The notes under the pieces were generated by a model. It made no database searches, was not told the DNA's origin, and saw nothing but the letters and a program-made list of their open reading frames with translations. This document shows, piece after piece, positions 61,496 through 64,000 of a stretch of 64,000 bases of DNA. Positions within the stretch are counted from its first letter, which is position 1, and every line of letters begins with the position of its first letter. Location: NCBI GenBank assembly GCA_001725325.1, contig MEFY01000002.1, positions 557,559-621,558 of the forward strand, read 5' to 3'. The position numbers and the translations under genes were made by a program. The DNA is from Leifsonia sp. SCN 70-46. Its GTDB lineage: Bacteria > Actinomycetota > Actinomycetes > Actinomycetales > Microbacteriaceae.

Positions 61496-61885
61496 ATGCG
61501 CACTCTCTACTCCTCCGGGTCTGCCTGGGAGAACAAAATGGGCTACTCCCGTGCCGTGCAGGTTGGAGACACCCTCTACATCTCGGCGACCTCGGCCGCG
61601 GCGCCCGACGGCTCGGTGACGGGCGACCTCTACGAGCAGACCCGCTACACGCTCGAGAAGCTCGGCTCGGTGCTCGCCGAGGCGGGCTTCCACTACGAGG
61701 ACGTCGTGCAGTCGAAGGTCTACGTGACGAACATCGCCGACTGGGAGCTCGCCGCCCAGGCGCACGGGGAGATCTTCGGCGACATCCGCCCTGCCCTCTC
61801 GCTCGTGCACGTGCTGCCCTTCCTCGACGCGGCGATGCTCGTCGAGGTCGAGCTCGTGGCGCACCGGGTCAACCCCGACGCCTAG
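61496..61885 (+). CDS. RidA (YjgF/YER057c) family protein
   Basis: 129 aa. RidA core with VQVGDTLYISATSAAAPDGSV, LGSVLAEAGFHYEDVVQSKVY and RPALSLVHVLPFLDAAMLVEVE. RidA proteins hydrolyse reactive enamine/imine intermediates from PLP enzymes. No ribosome site; probably leaderless. Its last 17 nt overlap the convergent fragment that follows. Confidence 0.9.
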   Translation: MRTLYSSGSAWENKMGYSRAVQVGDTLYISATSAAAPDGSVTGDLYEQTRYTLEKLGSVLAEAGFHYEDVVQSKVYVTNIADWELAAQAHGEIFGDIRPALSLVHVLPFLDAAMLVEVELVAHRVNPDA

Positions 61886-62252
61886 CCCGGCAGGTGGCGG
61901 CTTGCCGCCGCGCCAGCTCCTCGTCGACGACGAGCCGCGACCCCCGCAGCTCGCGCCGCGTCCAGTGCACGACGGCGCCGCGGCCCAGTCGCGACGCCCC
62001 GTACCCGACGAGCACATGCAGCGGCTCCGGGACCTCCCGGCCCTCGTGCCAGGCCACGGCGCTCTCGCACGCGAGACGCCCACCCACGCGCAGGGCGGCG
62101 AGGATGGCGGGATGGGTGCCCTTCGAGGCGTACCAGCCCTTACGCGTCGGAAGAATGTGCCGGTACCAGACATTGAGGTCGATCCACTGCGGACTCGCGC
62201 CCAGCGCGACCAGCTCCGCACGGCTCGCGTGACCTCCCAGGTACGCAACCAT
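61869..62252 (-). pseudogene. Truncated AbiEi/DUF559-type protein
   Basis: 127 codons. The sequence begins like actinobacterial AbiEi-antitoxin-like/DUF559 proteins: HASRAELVALGASPQWIDLN and HILPTRKGWYAS, then LAALRVGGRLACESAVAWHEG and VPEPLHVLVGYGASRLGRG. Those proteins normally run to about 280-320 aa with a nuclease-like C-terminal half, which is absent here; the frame stops at 61869 in an Arg-rich stretch inside the end of the RidA gene. The open frame extends back to 62390 without a plausible start. Most likely a decaying remnant; a short functional DNA-binding protein is the alternative. Confidence 0.6.
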
Positions 62253-62405
62253 CTCGCGCGGCCTCCACGGCGTCTTCACACGATCACGGTGCCATCGCGC
62301 GTAGCGCCCGACCTCTGTCGGTCGCACCCCTGGTGGAGAAGATGCTCGCCGCCGTGCGGTGGAGGCGGTGCCCTTCCGCGCGGGCTCCACCTTCTACCGC
62401 GAGCA

Positions 62406-62464
62406 CCTTTGCCAACTCCCTACATTTGTTCGCACCCTGCCCGAATGTATGGAGTTGGCAAAGG
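62406..62464. repeat. Long near-perfect hairpin in the 274-bp gap
   Basis: CCTTTGCCAACTCC (62406-62419) pairs perfectly with GGAGTTGGCAAAGG (62451-62464); after one mismatch TACATT/AATGTA extends it to 21 positions with a 17-nt loop. It lies between the remnant gene and the downstream end of the glycosylase gene. Nothing else is seen in 62253-62526. Confidence 0.8.
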
Positions 62465-62526
62465 GACGGGGATGAAGCTGCCGAGGTCCGAGCGGAACTG
62501 GCCACGGGCCGAGCGGGCGGGGGGCG

Positions 62527-63435
62527 CTAGTGGGCGCGGTGGTCCTGCACGGTCATGCGGGGGCCGAAGCGGGGCTTGGTGAAGCCGCTCGACTCGATGA
62601 GGCGCATGATGCGCTGGCGGTGGCCCGCCCAGGGGGCGAGGAGCTCGAGCATCCCGTCGTCGTCGACGGGGGTGCCGACGAGCGCCCAACCGACGAGGGC
62701 GGGCAGATGGTAGTCGCCGACGCTCGGGGCATCCGGGTCGCCGTGGGCGCGCTGGGTGGTCTCGGCGGCGGTCCAGACGCCGACGCCGGGGATGCTGCGC
62801 AGGGCGCGCTCGACGACCGGGCCGCCCCGGCCGTGCTCGAGAGTGCGCTCGAGGGATGCCGCGACCACCGCCGCGCGCATGATCGTCGCCGAGCGGTCGG
62901 GGCCGACACCGGCGCGGTGCCACTCCCACGACGGGACGCGGCGCCACGTCTCCGCGCTCGGGAAGACGCGCATGCCCTCCGGGGCCGGTCCGGGGGCGGG
63001 CTCTCCGTACTTCGTGAGCAGCACGCGCCACGAGTGGCGCGCCTCCTTGCCCGTGACCTTCTGCTCGAGCACCGCCACGAGGAGCATCTCGAACACCTGC
63101 CGCGTGCGCAGGAGGCGCAGGCCGGGGTTGCGGCGCAGCGAGTCCGCGAGGAACGCGTTGCGCGAGACATCCAGCTGCGACCAGTCGTCGCCCGCGCCGA
63201 GCAGCTCGGGCACGCCCGCGATCGCCCACTCCGCGCCCTCGCCCCACGCGGTCGCGGCGACGCCGTCCGCGCGCACGGCGAGGTGCAGGGTCGCGGCGCC
63301 GAAAGGCGTGCGCAGGGTGCGCCACGTGCCCGACGGGTCGGTGCGGAAGGTGGGATCGCCGTACCCCCGGCGCAGCGGCCGCAGCGTGTGCGCCACGCTC
63401 ACGGGCTCCGCCGGGGAGTACAGCGTCGATTCCAT
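62527..63435 (-). CDS. AlkA-like DNA-3-methyladenine glycosylase (HhH-GPD)
   Basis: 302 aa. Helix-hairpin-helix [19 protein letters not shown] followed by the catalytic Asp in [12 protein letters not shown], the HhH-GPD arrangement; [17 protein letters not shown] lies in the preceding helical core. It excises alkylated bases from DNA. ATG 63435 is 6 nt after TATTGT (63447-63442). Only 18 bp from the divergent trhO start. Confidence 0.87.
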   Translation of the reverse strand: MESTLYSPAEPVSVAHTLRPLRRGYGDPTFRTDPSGTWRTLRTPFGAATLHLAVRADGVAATAWGEGAEWAIAGVPELLGAGDDWSQLDVSRNAFLADSLRRNPGLRLLRTRQVFEMLLVAVLEQKVTGKEARHSWRVLLTKYGEPAPGPAPEGMRVFPSAETWRRVPSWEWHRAGVGPDRSATIMRAAVVAASLERTLEHGRGGPVVERALRSIPGVGVWTAAETTQRAHGDPDAPSVGDYHLPALVGWALVGTPVDDDGMLELLAPWAGHRQRIMRLIESSGFTKPRFGPRMTVQDHRAH

Positions 63436-63440
63436 GGGAC

Positions 63441-63447
63441 GACAATA
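63441..63447. promoter_or_regulatory. Shared bidirectional -10 region (glycosylase / trhO)
   Basis: GACAATA reads TATTGT on the minus strand, 6 nt before ATG 63435, and GACAAT on the plus strand, 7 nt before GTG 63454. Confidence 0.55.
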
Positions 63448-63453
63448 GATGAC

Positions 63454-64000
63454 GTGGCCGTCCCCAAGATCCTGCTCTTCTACGCGTTCACGCCGCTGCC
63501 CGACCCCGAGGCGCTGCGGCTGTGGCAGCGGGACCTGTGCGCGTCGCTCGGCATCCGCGGGCGGATCATCCTCTCGAAGGACGGCATCAACGGCACGGTC
63601 GGCGGCGAGCTGCGCGACGTCAAGCGCTACCTCCGCACGACGCGGGAGTACGCGCCGTTCCACGACATGGACGTGAAGTGGAGCGAGGGGACCGGCGACG
63701 GCTTCCCGCGCCTGAGCGTGCGCGTGCGCGACGAGCTCGTGAGCTTCGGGGCGCCCGGCGAGCTCGTCGTCGACGAGCACGGGGTCGTGGGCGGCGGCAC
63801 GCGCGTGACGCCCGAGCAGCTGCACGACCTCGTCGCCGCCAAGGACGTGACGTTCTTCGACGGCCGCAACGCCTTCGAAGCCCAGATCGGCAGGTTCAAG
63901 GATGCCGTGGTGCCGCAGGTCGCGACCACGCGCGAGTTCGTCGCCGAGCTCGACAGCGGCCGGTACGACCACCTCAAGGACCGGCCCGTCGTCACGTACT
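63454..64000 (+). CDS. trhO: tRNA uridine(34) hydroxylase TrhO (rhodanese-like), 3' end outside the window
   Basis: 182 codons present. N-terminal TrhO/YceA domain: [36 protein letters not shown] and the GAPGEL...[13 protein letters not shown] region leading into the rhodanese domain ([15 protein letters not shown]). The catalytic Cys lies beyond the right edge. The enzyme hydroxylates U34 of tRNA. The GTG start has no ribosome site; the message is probably leaderless. Confidence 0.9.
   Translation, partial: MAVPKILLFYAFTPLPDPEALRLWQRDLCASLGIRGRIILSKDGINGTVGGELRDVKRYLRTTREYAPFHDMDVKWSEGTGDGFPRLSVRVRDELVSFGAPGELVVDEHGVVGGGTRVTPEQLHDLVAAKDVTFFDGRNAFEAQIGRFKDAVVPQVATTREFVAELDSGRYDHLKDRPVVTY

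Noticed and set aside
61869..62390. Type IV toxin-antitoxin (AbiE) system
   Set aside because: Only a truncated antitoxin-like fragment is present and no AbiEii nucleotidyltransferase gene lies next to it.
62406..62464. tRNA or integron attC site
   Set aside because: The hairpin has no cloverleaf or anticodon arm, and no integrase gene or attC consensus is visible.

Overview
High-GC (roughly 70 percent by eye) actinobacterial DNA. GTG starts, nested ATGA/GTGA overlaps, start codons sitting 6 nt behind a TANNNT hexamer, and the gene families present suggest a Microbacteriaceae-type soil or plant-associated member of the Micrococcales. The genus cannot be fixed from this window. I see no rRNA, tRNA, CRISPR array, insertion sequence or prophage gene. 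The window opens inside a short-chain dehydrogenase and closes inside trhO.

Positions 1-27950 form a large glycoside and L-rhamnose utilisation region. It starts with a GH3 beta-glycosidase, an SDR, a MalEFG-type importer (no ATPase), an aldo/keto reductase, a GH63/trehalase-like glycosidase, an epimerase, a cupin and a GH78 alpha-L-rhamnosidase. Five imperfect palindromes close to TTGAAACG-N-TTCAA lie in these promoters. Next come three paralogous LacI repressors, a GH114-like lipoprotein, a RhaTPQS-type rhamnose importer, and an operon rhaM-rhaI-rhaD-rhaB-gntR-lldD. Together these genes can cut rhamnose from plant glycosides, import it, split it to DHAP plus lactaldehyde, oxidise lactaldehyde to lactate and, via LldD, lactate to pyruvate.

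Positions 28164-35931: an M56 peptidase/BlaI repressor pair is divergent from cydA-cydB-cydDC (cytochrome bd oxidase and its fused assembly ABC transporter). Three TTCTAC-N5/6-GTAGAA operators lie between them. cydDC overlaps a convergent TetR gene by 153 nt. TetR and a small membrane protein share a palindromic operator.

Positions 36350-48641: an acyl-CoA dehydrogenase-like gene, then a leftward run of eight tightly packed genes: substrate-binding protein, MalF, MalG, GH66 dextranase-like enzyme, GH13 alpha-1,6-glucosidase, Gfo/Idh/MocA oxidoreductase, kynureninase and LtrA. A divergent ROK regulator faces it. This looks like an isomaltooligosaccharide/dextran import and hydrolysis operon with an unexpected amino-acid and membrane-protein tail.

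Positions 48638-56846: arginine/ornithine/proline catabolism (ornithine aminotransferase, a guanidine-modifying enzyme, Lrp/AsnC and GntR regulators, PutA plus an aldo/keto reductase, LysR). Positions 56927-64000: MarR with an FMN reductase and two flavoproteins, a thioesterase, a RidA protein, a fragment of an AbiEi/DUF559-type protein, an AlkA-like DNA glycosylase and the start of trhO. Two related palindromic elements lie between convergent gene ends at about 51553 and 56853. Many genes here, including two divergent pairs only 17-18 bp apart, look leaderless.
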